DNA of 64,000 nucleotides from Thermohalobaculum sp965263335 (lineage in GTDB: Bacteria > Pseudomonadota > Alphaproteobacteria > Rhodobacterales > Rhodobacteraceae). The notes below the pieces were generated by a model. It worked only from the letters and a program-made list of their open reading frames with translations. It was not told the DNA's origin and ran no database searches. Below are positions 44,564 through 53,371 of the stretch, in pieces; the stretch's first letter is position 1; every line of letters begins with the position of its first letter. The stretch lies in assembly GCA_965263335.1 (NCBI GenBank), contig CBDHHE010000001.1:3472001-3536000 (forward strand). Reading direction: 5' to 3'. The position numbers and the translations under genes are program-made.

Positions 44564-45730
44564 TCACCGGCCCAGCCGGTGCCCTAGATCAACCGTTATC
44601 CCGCTCAACGCGGCGGCCCCAAGCGACAAAGCGGCCGCGAGGGCGAACATGTGCTCCCACGAAACGCCCGCGGCAAGGCCCGCCAGCACGGCCCCAACGG
44701 CGCCGACGCCGTCCAGTACCGCAAAGGCGAAACCCAATGTCGTGCCTTCACTGTCCTGTGAGTGATCAACCGCCGTCGCCAGCATTGTCGCGCGAATCGC
44801 GTCCATCGCGCCAATCCCAATCGCCATGAGTGCGATCATCACCCAAAAGCCTGGCTCAAAGACCAGCACCGCGATGGCGAGGCCCGCGGCCAGGTTCCCC
44901 AGCAACAGCACGGGGCGGCGGCCGATCTTGTCCGAAATGCTCCCCACCAGAGGTTGCGCGAGCGCCCCTGTCACGAGCAGCCCTGCGAAGATGAGGCCGA
45001 CGGTTTCGGGGTCCAGGTGATTGACCGTCGAGAGATAGAGCGGGACCATGCTAAGCATTGCGATCAGTGCCATGTTGTAGAGGCACATCATCGCGACGAT
45101 GCGCAGCCCCGCGCCCTGGCGCCACGTCGCCAGTAGGACGAGCACGCTCTGTCGGCTGACCAACTTGCGCTCCACGACGGGTACCGCGGGGGCCACCCAG
45201 AAAAAGCAGATCGCGGCCAAAATCGTCGGAACTACCGAGATCACCAGAACGCTGCGCCAATCGAAGAACGCCAGCAAGAACCCCGCGGCCAGTGGCGCCA
45301 AGACCTCGGCGAATGACCCGCCGATAGCGTGGAGCCCCAAAGCTTGCGCACGCGCCTCCTTGTTGTCGCGAGTCAGCACGCCAGTCGCGATAGGATGCCA
45401 GGCTGCGTCTCCCATCCCCGCAAGCGCCAGCAGCAGAGCCAGGCTCCAAAATCCCGGCGCTAGCGCCGCCAGAGCATAACCGATCGCCACCCACCAGAAA
45501 GTCGCCAACAACAACCGTCCGCGGTTCGAGACATGGTCCGCCAGAAAACCAGCCGGCACATAGGCTAGCGCACCGCCTATGGTGAACAGTGTGAAGAGCA
45601 GCCCAACCTCACTTGGCGAGAGCTCCATGGCCAGACCCGCCGCGGGCACGATCAGCCACAGAGCCGCAATCGGCCAGTCAATGGCGAGATGGCCCAGGGC
45701 GAACCAGGTCAGGAGCGTGCGTCGTTTCAT
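44564..45730 (-). CDS. Major facilitator superfamily transporter
   Basis: 388 residues from ATG 45730, starting MKRRTLLTWFALGHLAIDWP, with 12 predicted membrane segments. The loop 2-3 motif A-like stretch is FLADHVSNRGRLLLA, and its repeat between TM8 and TM9 is GSISDKIGRRPVLLLG. The opening FALGHLAIDW(P) is seen in a group of MFS proteins related to fosmidomycin-resistance-like exporters. The longer in-frame N-terminal extension (to 46054) overlaps the opposite-strand GST fragment and lacks homology. Substrate unknown. Confidence 0.9.
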   Translation of the reverse strand: MKRRTLLTWFALGHLAIDWPIAALWLIVPAAGLAMELSPSEVGLLFTLFTIGGALAYVPAGFLADHVSNRGRLLLATFWWVAIGYALAALAPGFWSLALLLALAGMGDAAWHPIATGVLTRDNKEARAQALGLHAIGGSFAEVLAPLAAGFLLAFFDWRSVLVISVVPTILAAICFFWVAPAVPVVERKLVSRQSVLVLLATWRQGAGLRIVAMMCLYNMALIAMLSMVPLYLSTVNHLDPETVGLIFAGLLVTGALAQPLVGSISDKIGRRPVLLLGNLAAGLAIAVLVFEPGFWVMIALMAIGIGAMDAIRATMLATAVDHSQDSEGTTLGFAFAVLDGVGAVGAVLAGLAAGVSWEHMFALAAALSLGAAALSGITVDLGHRLGR

Positions 45731-45880
45731 TCCAGCGGCAGGTTTCTGAAAGTTCTCCGGCCCGCATATCAAGTTTGTGACTGAACGCGAGCCGAAAGTG
45801 CTCCCGCAGTACTGGGCACGCCGCGATTCTCTTGACAGATCCGCCGACCGGTAAAAAACGTGCCGCGCGGAGGGCGCGAC

Positions 45881-46075
45881 ATGACCATTATCCTCTACCG
45901 CTATCCCGACTGTGCCAGCCATGTGGTTCGCATGGCATTGGAGGAGTTGGGCGCGCCCTATTGGGACGAAACCGTCGACTTCCATGCGAATGAGCAAAAC
46001 AGCGCCGAAATCCAGAAGTTGAACCCTCGGGGCTTGGTACTCGTGCTCGTGCATGACGTCTCGGGAGATTGTTGA
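45881..46075 (+). pseudogene. Glutathione S-transferase N-terminal fragment
   Basis: About 64 codons beginning MTIILYRYPDCASHVVRMAL and LNPRGLVLVLVHD, the thioredoxin-like N-terminal domain of GSTs (normally LNPxGxVPVLxxD). The reading then turns into unrelated SGDC and stops; the C-terminal all-alpha domain is absent. The Pro of the cis-Pro loop is changed to Leu. It is a broken gene at the left edge of the recombined patch 46.0-47.2 kb. Confidence 0.78.
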
Positions 46076-46121
46076 ATTAACTCAGCAGAGTTGAAAGGGA
46101 CCCAGGGTTTGCGGCCCGATC

Positions 46122-46844
46122 ATGGTCGCGACCAGTCCACGGCGGACCTGCCCGCTGACCTGCCCGCTCAGAAAGACATCTGCGGCCCCGAGTGCCGGGG
46201 CGTGCTATGCAGAGCATGGCTTTCTCGGCGGGTTCATCTGGAACAAGCTCGATCAGCTCGCGGTCGGCGACACATTCAAGAGCGGCCAGATCAGGGTCTA
46301 CGGCTTCGATGAACTGCTGGCGGCGATCCGGGCCCTGCCGGACGGCGCGATCTGGCGGCACAACCAGGCAGGTGATCTCGCAACCGATGATGGCGTCACC
46401 ATCGACAGGGAGAAGCTCGAGAAGATCGCGGACGCGAACCGTGGGCGGCGCGGGTTCACCTACACCCACTTCGATGTGCTCGAGCATGCTCGGAACCGGG
46501 CGGCCGTCCAGGCCGCGAACGCTGCAGGCTTCACGGTGAACCTCAGCGCCAACTCGCTCGCGCATGCCGACCAGCTTGCCGCCCTTGATGTTGCGCCCGT
46601 CACGGTCGTCGTCCCGTCACGCCAGATGGAGAACACGACGACGCCGTCAGGCTCCCGGGTGGTCATCTGCCCGGCGCGGCGCATGGACGGGGTGACCTGC
46701 AAGCAATACCGGATCTGCGCCAAGCAGCGCCAGGCCGTCATCCTCCATGGTCACAAAGTCGGGTGCGACTTGAACCGCCAGCTTGGCGAACTTTTCGACA
46801 AGGCCCCATTGCGGGTCTTCGTCGTACCTCTGCTTGTAGGTTGA
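46122..46844 (+). pseudogene. Phage/plasmid-type conserved protein fragment (DUF7227-like), fused end
   Basis: The open frame up to about 46741 encodes a protein type I know from phages and mobile elements: CPLTCPLRK near the N-terminus, CYAEHGFLGG, AIRALPDGAIWRHNQAGDL, RRGFTYTHFDVLEH, NAAGFTVNLSANSLAHADQL and RVVICPARRMDGVTCK. The last part (after RQAVI) runs into antisense of the truncated methyltransferase and is not homologous. The frame is probably also incomplete at its start. The molecular role of the family is unknown; the family name is recalled, not searched. Confidence 0.6.
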
Positions 46845-47114
46845 GAACGGCTGGCACGGTGCGCAGCCTGCGAGGACCGCGGGAGGGCTGCCAGTGAAAT
46901 GTGCACCTATCTCTTTCGCGGTCAGTTTTGAGACGTCTCGGGTTTGAAAGGTCGCACCGTTGTTGGTCTCAAACGCAAACTTGCAACGAGCGTCGGTGTC
47001 GTAGCCGGCCCGTATGTGGAAACCGGCTTGCTTGAGGCCGTGGCTCAGGGCTCCCACGCCGCAGAATAGATCAACCACTTCCCCGAGGGGCTTTGCCTTC
47101 CTTTTCTTACTCAT
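46647..47114 (-). pseudogene. C5-cytosine DNA methyltransferase, N-terminal fragment
   Basis: From ATG 47114 (MSKKRKAKPLGEVVDLFCG) the protein shows motif I EVVDLFCGVGALSHGLKQAG, motif IV GCAPCQPFS with the catalytic Pro-Cys, and PDFVTME, the start of the ENV motif. Homology then ends near 46742, exactly where the opposite-strand phage-type ORF begins. The target-recognition domain and motifs VI-X are lost, so it cannot methylate. It lies downstream of a frameshifted HNH nuclease on the same strand, suggesting a former restriction-modification pair. Confidence 0.88.
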
Positions 47115-47230
47115 CCCTGCTCGACGCCTCCGAAAACATTTTTGACTTAAGCATAAAGAATACACCTACATTTTGTCCAATTGTTTTATCTCGCCTGCCT
47201 TCCAGATTGAACTTGATCGCAGTAAAGAGC

Positions 47231-48033
47231 TCAATAGTCATACCAAGCCTCGTACTCACGCGACGTGGCAGCCGATCGTGCTCCTTTATTGAGGTTGCAC
47301 TCGGAGCAGGTGAGCTGGAGGTTTGTCACGCAGTTCATCCCTCCGAGAGCAAGGGGTATGATGTGGTCGAAGTGGGTCTGAGCTTGCAGACTGTAGAGCC
47401 GTGTCAGGTCTGTGCGACACAGAACACATCGACCCTATCTCGGTGAAAAACTGCGTCCTTGGCCCAAGCGGGTATCGCAGCACGCGATAAATTGCCGGCG
47501 TTGTCGAATGCCTCAGGGGCGAATTCCGGGGCCGTTTCGCGGACGTAACCCGCCACCATTTGCCCAAACGCAGACATCGTGCCGCGATTTGAGAACAAAA
47601 CGTGGAAGACCTGCTTAGAGACTGAGTCGCAAAGCTCTGAGATAAGGTCTTCTTGCTGGAGAGCGTCCGGGTACTCGTAGCCATCACCTCGGGCAAATTC
47701 CGATGGGCAGACCGACGAGTGGCCAATACCGTTCGATCGAAGGAGATAATCGGCCCAGTACTTGCCCGGGCTATTCTTGGAACTCTCCGCGTCTTCAAAG
47801 ACCACACTGGAGATCAGTTCCTCCACAAAGATATGGAAACAGGTCCACTTTGGGTACTTCCGCACAAGGTTGGATGACGACATGTCCCCGAATATGTCTT
47901 CGATGTTGCGAACGTATCCCCCTGGTTCCCGCGTGACGCCATCCACCATTTGGCAAACATAGTAGAGATCGACGGTCGACACCATCTGTAGCTGTGAGAC
48001 CAAGTGTTCGCCCTTCAGTTCCCCAAAAGCCAT
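47231..48033 (-). pseudogene. HNH endonuclease, frameshifted
   Basis: The first ORF (48033 to 47404, 209 residues) ends AWAKDAVFHRDRVDVFCVAQ. In another frame the HNH domain continues, CVLCRTDLTRLYSLQAQTHF then DHIIPLALGGMNCVTNLQLT and CSECNLNKG, to a TGA at 47231-47233. The zinc Cys pairs and the DHIIP catalytic core are complete, so a single-base loss near 47425 broke an intact gene. Upstream, another frame (to 48202, ALYSEKEILSCALAFHQAHR) may be the true N-terminus after a second shift. It was probably the restriction enzyme of the adjacent methyltransferase. Confidence 0.8.
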
Positions 48034-48465
48034 CTATGATTGGCATGATTTCAGTGATCTCTCTGTGCGCCTGGTGGAACGCCAGCGCGCAGGATAAAAT
48101 TTCTTTTTCACTATATAGGGCTAAGAGCGAGCGGCGAGTACCCTGTTTTCTTCGTCTTGCAGGTTGGCTCGACGATGCGGCTGGAAGTGCGTTATCGAAC
48201 ACTGAAAACAGAACCTACCATACTCGGCAGTCTCACCCGAAGCTGTGAACTTCATGGGCGTGCTTTCGCACGCAGAGAAGTTGCAGAAACGAATACCAGA
48301 ATCTAACCGGCTCATGAGGCATACAGTTACGTGTGGAACTTCCACAACGTCTATGTGTTCAACACCGTTGAAGACCGCCGAAGCTCAGCCGATTGCAAAC
48401 TTCGGTGCTTGGCGAGTGTCGGAAAACTCGCCTGAGCCGCAAGGCCTTGTTTATATTCGGAAATT
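48034..48465. other. Noncoding or degraded region between the HNH remnant and tRNA-Arg
   Basis: No convincing intact gene. The left 170 bases may contain a frame-broken N-terminus of the HNH protein on the minus strand. The rest shows nothing I can name. Confidence 0.3.
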
Positions 48466-48542
48466 TGGCGCACCGGGGAGGATTCGAACCCCCGGCCCCC
48501 AGATTCGTAGTCTGGTGCTCTATCCAGCTGAGCTACCGGTGC
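48466..48542 (-). tRNA. tRNA-Arg (anticodon ACG)
   Basis: A 77-base cloverleaf on the minus strand with encoded CCA. Acceptor GCACCGG pairs with CCGGTGC (discriminator G). The anticodon stem is CCAGA/TCTGG with loop CTACGAA (anticodon ACG), and the T arm contains GGTTCGAATCC. It borders the decayed 46-48.5 kb patch. Confidence 0.96.
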
Positions 48543-48761
48543 GCGGTGCGCAAGCGCTTTAGCTGCCTGATGGGGGGATTGCAAGGCCCATGTGCAGGAC
48601 GTTGCAGCCTTGGTGCCCGTTGAGCGGTACGGGTTCGGGACACGCTTCGGCTCACATGACGGTTACCAGCCAACGTTTCCGGCGTATTTGCTTGCAGCCT
48701 CGGATTTATTCCCCAATTTAGAATGAAGTGTTCCCAAACCTGCTCGATAAGGCCTCTCGTC

Positions 48762-49643
48762 ATGAATGATGCTCCACCGTACATACCGCCGAAGATCTGG
48801 AAGTGGGAAACAGAGAGCGGTGGGACGTTCGCCAGTATAAACCGCCCGATCGCAGGCGCCACCCACGAAACCGTGCTGCCGCGCGGTGAACATCCCTTGC
48901 AGTTGTACTCCCTGGCCACACCGAACGGCGTGAAGGTCACGGTGATGCTTGAAGAACTTCTCGCTGCGGGCCACTCGGGTGCCGAGTATGATGCCTACGT
49001 GATCAGCATCCGAGACGGGGATCAGTTCGGCAGCGGGTTTGTGGGGATCAACCCCAACTCAAAGATTCCTGCGCTGGTGGACTACAGCACGGCGGCACCG
49101 ACCCGCGTGTTCGAGTCAGGCGCGATCCTGCTTTACCTCGCAGACAAGTTTGGCGCCTTCGTTCCGGAGGAACCGTCCGCCCGGGCGGAGTGCTTGTCTT
49201 GGCTCTTCTGGCAGATGGGCAGTGCACCCTACCTCGGCGGCGGGTTTGGTCACTTCTATGCATACGCCCCTGAAAAGATGGAGTATCCGATAAACCGGTT
49301 CACCATGGAGGTGAAGCGACAGATGGATGTTCTCGACAAGCGCCTTGCAGAGAGCCGTTTCATTGCTGGCGACGACTACTCCATCGCCGATATGGCGATC
49401 TGGCCCTGGTATGGCGTGCTGACGACCAACAAGCTGTACGACGCAGCGGAATTCATTTCGGCGCACGAGTACACCAATGTGGTGCGTTGGTACGAGCAGA
49501 TCGCTGCGCGCGAACCGGTGAAGCGTGGGCGCATGGTGAACCGTATCTCGGGGCCGCTGGAAGAGCAGCTGCACGAACGACACAGCGCGAGCGATTTCGA
49601 GACGAAGACGCAGGACAAACTCGAGCCGGTCGAAAGCGCCTGA
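48762..49643 (+). CDS. yghU: YghU-like glutathione-dependent disulfide-bond oxidoreductase (GST fold)
   Basis: 293 residues from ATG 48762 (MNDAPPYIPPKIW). This nu-class GST reads APPYIPPKIWKW, then LQLYSLATPNGVKVTVMLEE for the thioredoxin-like domain, INPNSKIPALVD with the cis-Pro, and RVFESGAILLYLADK with the Glu-Ser glutathione contacts. SIADMAIWPWYG marks the C-terminal domain. Family members bind two GSH and reduce disulfides. The ORF extends upstream to 48723, but the family start is at 48762. It is a stand-alone gene. Confidence 0.92.
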   Translation: MNDAPPYIPPKIWKWETESGGTFASINRPIAGATHETVLPRGEHPLQLYSLATPNGVKVTVMLEELLAAGHSGAEYDAYVISIRDGDQFGSGFVGINPNSKIPALVDYSTAAPTRVFESGAILLYLADKFGAFVPEEPSARAECLSWLFWQMGSAPYLGGGFGHFYAYAPEKMEYPINRFTMEVKRQMDVLDKRLAESRFIAGDDYSIADMAIWPWYGVLTTNKLYDAAEFISAHEYTNVVRWYEQIAAREPVKRGRMVNRISGPLEEQLHERHSASDFETKTQDKLEPVESA

Positions 49644-49658
49644 ACCCGAAACGGGAAT

Positions 49659-50576
49659 TCAACGGCGTTCGTCCGTGATTGCGATCGCAATCTCGGAAGC
49701 AAGCTTCGCGTTGTTGCAGATCAGTTCGACGTTTGCCTCAAGCGATCGCCCGTCGGTCAGTTCAAACACGCGCTCGAGCAGGAAAGGCGTGACGTCCTTC
49801 CCAATGATGTTCGCTTCGGCAGCGTCAGTGATCGCGGTGTCAATGTGCCTGCGGAGCTCCTCGCTTGGGATCTCGGCGTCTTCCGGGATAGGATTTGCGA
49901 TCAGCTGACCGCCGGGAGTTTTCATGTTGCGCCGCAGGAGATGGGCGCGGGCAATCTCGCTCGGGGCATCGAGGCGGAGCGGGTTTGCCAGCCCGCTGTC
50001 CCGCGACCAGAATGCAGGGAACCTGTCGGTTCGGTAACCGATAACCGGCACGCCGAGGGTCTCGAGGGTTTCGAGCGTTTTGGGCAGGTCAAGGATCGCC
50101 TTGGCGCCTGCGGCCACCACGGTCACAGGTGTGGCGGCGAGCTCGTGCAGATCCGCCGAGATGTCGAAGCTCACCTCTGCACCCCTGTGGACTCCGCCTA
50201 TCCCACCGGTCGCAAAGACGTCGATCCCGGCCAGATGAGCAGCGATCATGGTTGCAGCAACAGTGGTCGATCCCGTGGCGCCCGTCGCGAGAGCCACTGC
50301 TAGATCGGCTCGCGAGAGCTTCCTCGCGTCAGAACCTGCGGCCAGGGCCTCGAGTGAGGCGGCATCGAGTCCGATCCTAAGCATACCGTTCGTGACGGCG
50401 ATGGTTGCCGGTGTCGCGCCATGTGCGCGAACCACTTCTTCGACAGCGATGGCAGTTTCCAGATTGCGTGGGCGCGGCAGGCCGTGTGTGATGATGGTCG
50501 ATTCAAGTGCTACGACCGGTGCGCCCTTTGCGAGCGCGTCGACAACGGTGTCCGAGACGTGCATCGGGACGTTCAT
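49659..50576 (-). CDS. psuG: Pseudouridine-5'-phosphate glycosidase
   Basis: 305 residues, usual length. It cleaves the C-C glycosidic bond of pseudouridine 5'-phosphate to uracil and ribose 5-phosphate. Family signatures: VALESTIITHGLPRPRNLE at the N-terminus, GSTTVAATMIAAHLAGIDVF, ATGGIGGVHRGAEVSFDISA and PVIGYRTDRFPAFW. The catalytic Lys and Mn ligands lie in these blocks. ATGA overlap with the kinase gene makes a psuK-psuG pair, the complete salvage route. A related domain occurs in indigoidine/minimycin pathways, but without an NRPS here pseudouridine use is the default. Confidence 0.94.
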   Translation of the reverse strand: MNVPMHVSDTVVDALAKGAPVVALESTIITHGLPRPRNLETAIAVEEVVRAHGATPATIAVTNGMLRIGLDAASLEALAAGSDARKLSRADLAVALATGATGSTTVAATMIAAHLAGIDVFATGGIGGVHRGAEVSFDISADLHELAATPVTVVAAGAKAILDLPKTLETLETLGVPVIGYRTDRFPAFWSRDSGLANPLRLDAPSEIARAHLLRRNMKTPGGQLIANPIPEDAEIPSEELRRHIDTAITDAAEANIIGKDVTPFLLERVFELTDGRSLEANVELICNNAKLASEIAIAITDERR

Positions 50577-51463
50577 GTGTTGCTCCCTCCTGCCATGTGT
50601 TTCGCCGCGGTCTCCATGGCGATCCGCAATCGCACTTCAGGCATTTCGTCGTTCACCAAGCTTGACAGATACCCGGCGATCACCGCGTCGCCCGCACCTG
50701 TGACCGAGTGACATGATGCGGGTTCCGGTACGTGCATGACAATGAGCTGCGATGGCGTGGTCAGTGCCGCGGCGCGCGGGCCATCGGTCACCAGCGCAGA
50801 TTGCGCGCCGGCCTCCACAAGCGCGCGTGCCCCCGAAGCTGCATCTGCATTGCAGCCGGTCAGAGCGATGGCTTCTGCCATGTTGGCGACTATCGTCACC
50901 TTCGGCACGACCTGCAGCACCTGTTTGAGAGAAGGTGCTTTTGCGACGCTCACTGGGTTCACAAGGATTCCGATGCCCTTTGCGTGAGCGCCTTCCGCGA
51001 TCTTGGCGACCGCCTCCGTGCCTAGATTTGCATCCAGGAAGATGAATTGGAACCTGTCGAGCGCCAGGATCACTCGATCGACAACCTGGCCACTGGCCTG
51101 ATCACAGCAGGCACTGTCAGCAACCGCTGCGACGAGCTCTCCAGCTTGGTTTTCGATCGCCAGATAGCGGTCCGTCGGCGTGCCGGGGACTGATGCGACC
51201 AGATCGCAAGAAATGCTTGCCTGATTCAACGATCGCAGCAGCTCTTGTCCCGCAGTGTCCGAACCGATGGCCGCACCAAGACTGGCACGGCATCCCAGCC
51301 TGGAGAGGCCTATGGCCACGTTCGCCGCAACGCCGCCGACGCGCCGTTCGATCCTTCCCGGGATGTCGTCCCCGAGCTCAAGCGGCAATGATGCACGGCC
51401 GATGAAGTCCCAATGTGCCGCACCGACACACAGGAACGCAGGCCCGTCCGGTTGCTGCGGCAT
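50573..51463 (-). CDS. psuK: PfkB-family sugar kinase, probable pseudouridine kinase
   Basis: A 296-residue ribokinase-type enzyme. CVGAAHWDFIGRA at the N-terminus, VGGVAANVAIGLSRLG (substrate site) and SVTGAGDAVIAGYL (the GAGD catalytic anion hole with Asp base) are present; the middle INPVSVAKA is the PsuK-like phrase. It is coupled to psuG by ATGA and to the P450 gene by TGATG. Kinase specificity is inferred from the partnership with psuG. Confidence 0.88.
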   Translation of the reverse strand: MPQQPDGPAFLCVGAAHWDFIGRASLPLELGDDIPGRIERRVGGVAANVAIGLSRLGCRASLGAAIGSDTAGQELLRSLNQASISCDLVASVPGTPTDRYLAIENQAGELVAAVADSACCDQASGQVVDRVILALDRFQFIFLDANLGTEAVAKIAEGAHAKGIGILVNPVSVAKAPSLKQVLQVVPKVTIVANMAEAIALTGCNADAASGARALVEAGAQSALVTDGPRAAALTTPSQLIVMHVPEPASCHSVTGAGDAVIAGYLSSLVNDEMPEVRLRIAMETAAKHMAGGSNT

Positions 51464-52683
51464 CAGGGGCGCTCAGAACGCATGGCACTGGCGTGCGCAC
51501 CCAGCCTGATGTCCGAGACCCCGTGGAAATGGTAGGTGTTGGTATACTCGCCGACGTGAAGAACGGCATTTGGACCCAGCGTCTCGAACAGCACGGAGAG
51601 CGCCACGTCCATCTCGAGTCTTGCGAGTGGCGCACCGACGCAGAAGTGAATGCCACCCCCCAGCGAAACGTGTTGGACGCGTGCGCGCGCTGGATCGAAC
51701 CTGTCCGCATCGGGGTTCGCGTCGTCATCCCGGTTCGCAGATCCGATCAGAAGTCCCACCTCTTCACCTTTGGCCAGCGCAAGCCCGTCCCAGTTCAAGT
51801 CCTCGAGGGCATAACGCGTGAACATGTGAAGAGGTGGATCGAACCGCAGCAGCTCCTCCACCATGCCGGGGATCGCTTCGGGTTTCGGTTTAAAGTTCGC
51901 CAGTGCCAATGTACGGATGGCGTTGCCGAGCGCATGGACCGTTGCCTCGTGACCCGCGTTGAGGAGCAGGATCGCGCTCGAGACCAGTTCCTCGGGGGTC
52001 AGGCGGTCGCCCGCTTCTTCCGCTGCTATCAACGCGCTGAGCAGATCACTTCCGGGGCTTTGGCGTCGGTGGGCGATTGTGTCAAACAAGAACGCGGTAA
52101 ATTCCTCGGTTGCACTGGATGCATCCTCTTCGAGCGCGCGATCCCGGCGGGCCTGGTACATCGCGACCATTCGGTGCGACCAATCCAGGAGCTGCGGTGT
52201 TGTCTCGACCGGCACGCCGAGCAGTTCTGCAATCACTGTCACCGGGATGGGCGTGCAGTAGTCTGCCAGAAGATCATCGCCCTCCTTGAGGCCGGCGGCG
52301 CGCTCACGGGAAAGCTGCTCGATCCTGGGGCGCAGGTTCTCGACCTGGCGCGAAACGAATGCACGATTGACGAGAGCGCGCAGGCGGGTGTGGGCTGGCG
52401 GCTCCTTGTCGAGCATGGAGTGCGCTTCGAAGGCGTAGAACGCGCTGAGGTGCTCTGGTATCGGGTCCCAGCCGAGCTCTTCACGGGTCGCGACATGCGA
52501 AACGTCTCGCCCGAATCGCCGATCGCGAAAGATGGCCGAGACGTCGCGGAAACGCGGAAAAACCCACATCCCGTACTCTTCCCACCAGATCGTCTGATGA
52601 CGGCGAAACTCACGATAGGCGTCGTACGGGTTCTGAACGAACGCTGGATCGGTGGGCGATTGTGAGACAGTTGCGGTGGCCAT
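51463..52683 (-). CDS. Cytochrome P450
   Basis: About 406 residues from ATG 52683; an in-frame ATG at 52716 adds eleven residues. The heme-binding loop is HVSLGGGIHFCVGAPLAR with the axial Cys, the I-helix contains LLNAGHEATVHALG and the K-helix ExxR is in VEELLRFDP. It is soluble with no membrane anchor. No ferredoxin or reductase gene is adjacent. The last codon overlaps psuK (TGATG), so it is the first gene of a P450-psuK-psuG operon. It may oxidise a modified nucleoside or a C-glycoside before cleavage; this is inferred, and the P450 substrate is unknown. Confidence 0.94.
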   Translation of the reverse strand: MATATVSQSPTDPAFVQNPYDAYREFRRHQTIWWEEYGMWVFPRFRDVSAIFRDRRFGRDVSHVATREELGWDPIPEHLSAFYAFEAHSMLDKEPPAHTRLRALVNRAFVSRQVENLRPRIEQLSRERAAGLKEGDDLLADYCTPIPVTVIAELLGVPVETTPQLLDWSHRMVAMYQARRDRALEEDASSATEEFTAFLFDTIAHRRQSPGSDLLSALIAAEEAGDRLTPEELVSSAILLLNAGHEATVHALGNAIRTLALANFKPKPEAIPGMVEELLRFDPPLHMFTRYALEDLNWDGLALAKGEEVGLLIGSANRDDDANPDADRFDPARARVQHVSLGGGIHFCVGAPLARLEMDVALSVLFETLGPNAVLHVGEYTNTYHFHGVSDIRLGAHASAMRSERP

Positions 52684-52756
52684 GAGATCAGATTGGTTCG
52701 GAATCGCCAGATGCACAATGGGCGGCGGCCCGCACTCGTGGTGGGTTGATCGACGC

Positions 52757-52787
52757 TTGACATTTTGTCGATATAGTCAGATATTTC
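52757..52787 (+). promoter_or_regulatory. Likely promoter of the GbsR/MarR-type gene
   Basis: TTGACA at 52757-52762 is a full -35. Possible -10 elements are at 52780-52787 (GATATTTC), spaced 17 to 19 bases. It lies directly before the palindromic operator, so repressor binding would occlude it. Confidence 0.5.
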
Positions 52788-52801
52788 TGTCATGACAGAA
52801 A
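52784..52801. promoter_or_regulatory. Perfect 18-base palindrome over the regulator start codon (probable operator)
   Basis: TTTCTGTCATGACAGAAA is self-complementary over all 18 bases, and its centre is the ATG of the GbsR/MarR-like gene (52792-52794). It is 100 bases from the P450 start on the other strand. Position and symmetry fit autoregulation and possibly control of the divergent operon. Confidence 0.65.
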
Positions 52802-53349
52802 ATACAGACAATAATAAACTCGCTGCCCCGCTCGAACGGTTCATCCTGTATTGGGGGGATATGGGCGGCAGCTGGGGTGTGAACCGATCGGTGAGCCAAA
52901 TCCATGCGCTTCTCTATGTCTCCGAACGCGCCCTGACCGCCGAGGAGATTGCGGAGACGCTGGGCCTCGCACGATCGAACGTATCCAACTCTCTCAAGGA
53001 GCTGATTGGCTGGGACCTGATCCATCGTGTGCCGATCAGAGGCGACCGGCGCGATCACTACCAGGCCGAGGTGGATGTCTGGGAGATGGTCAGCAGGATC
53101 GCTGCTGGCCGGAAAGAACGCGAGCTCGACCCCGCCTTGGCAGCACTGCGTCGGTGTGTGAGCGAGGCCAAGTCCGATGCAGACATCCATCCGGTGGCGA
53201 TGGAGCGGCTCGAAGCCATGCTCAAGTTCACAGCCGAGATGGACGCCTGGTACACGCAGATGCTTTCGGTGCCCAAGCCAAAGCTGGCGGCACTCATACG
53301 TCTCGGTACCAGGATCATCGACATTCTGCCCTTTGGCAGAGCGCCATGA
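52792..53349 (+). CDS. GbsR/MarR family transcriptional regulator
   Basis: A 185-residue protein with a GbsR-type winged helix: GVNRSVSQIHALLYVSERAL, then TAEEIAETLGLARSNVSNSL (recognition helix) and WDLIHRVPIRGDRRDHY (wing). The C-terminal half is helical and probably dimerises. It diverges from P450-psuK-psuG and is followed 22 bases later by DUF4166. Its start codon lies inside a perfect palindrome. Such regulators respond to small ligands (choline in GbsR); the ligand here is unknown. Confidence 0.9.
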   Translation: MTENTDNNKLAAPLERFILYWGDMGGSWGVNRSVSQIHALLYVSERALTAEEIAETLGLARSNVSNSLKELIGWDLIHRVPIRGDRRDHYQAEVDVWEMVSRIAAGRKERELDPALAALRRCVSEAKSDADIHPVAMERLEAMLKFTAEMDAWYTQMLSVPKPKLAALIRLGTRIIDILPFGRAP

Positions 53350-53371
53350 TGTTGCATGTGTGGAGGTTCGT

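Noticed and set aside
46040..46130. Possible insertion-sequence end at the GST/phage-fragment junction
   Set aside because: The sequence around 46060-46110 felt IS-like, but I could not find an inverted repeat, target duplication or transposase piece to support it.
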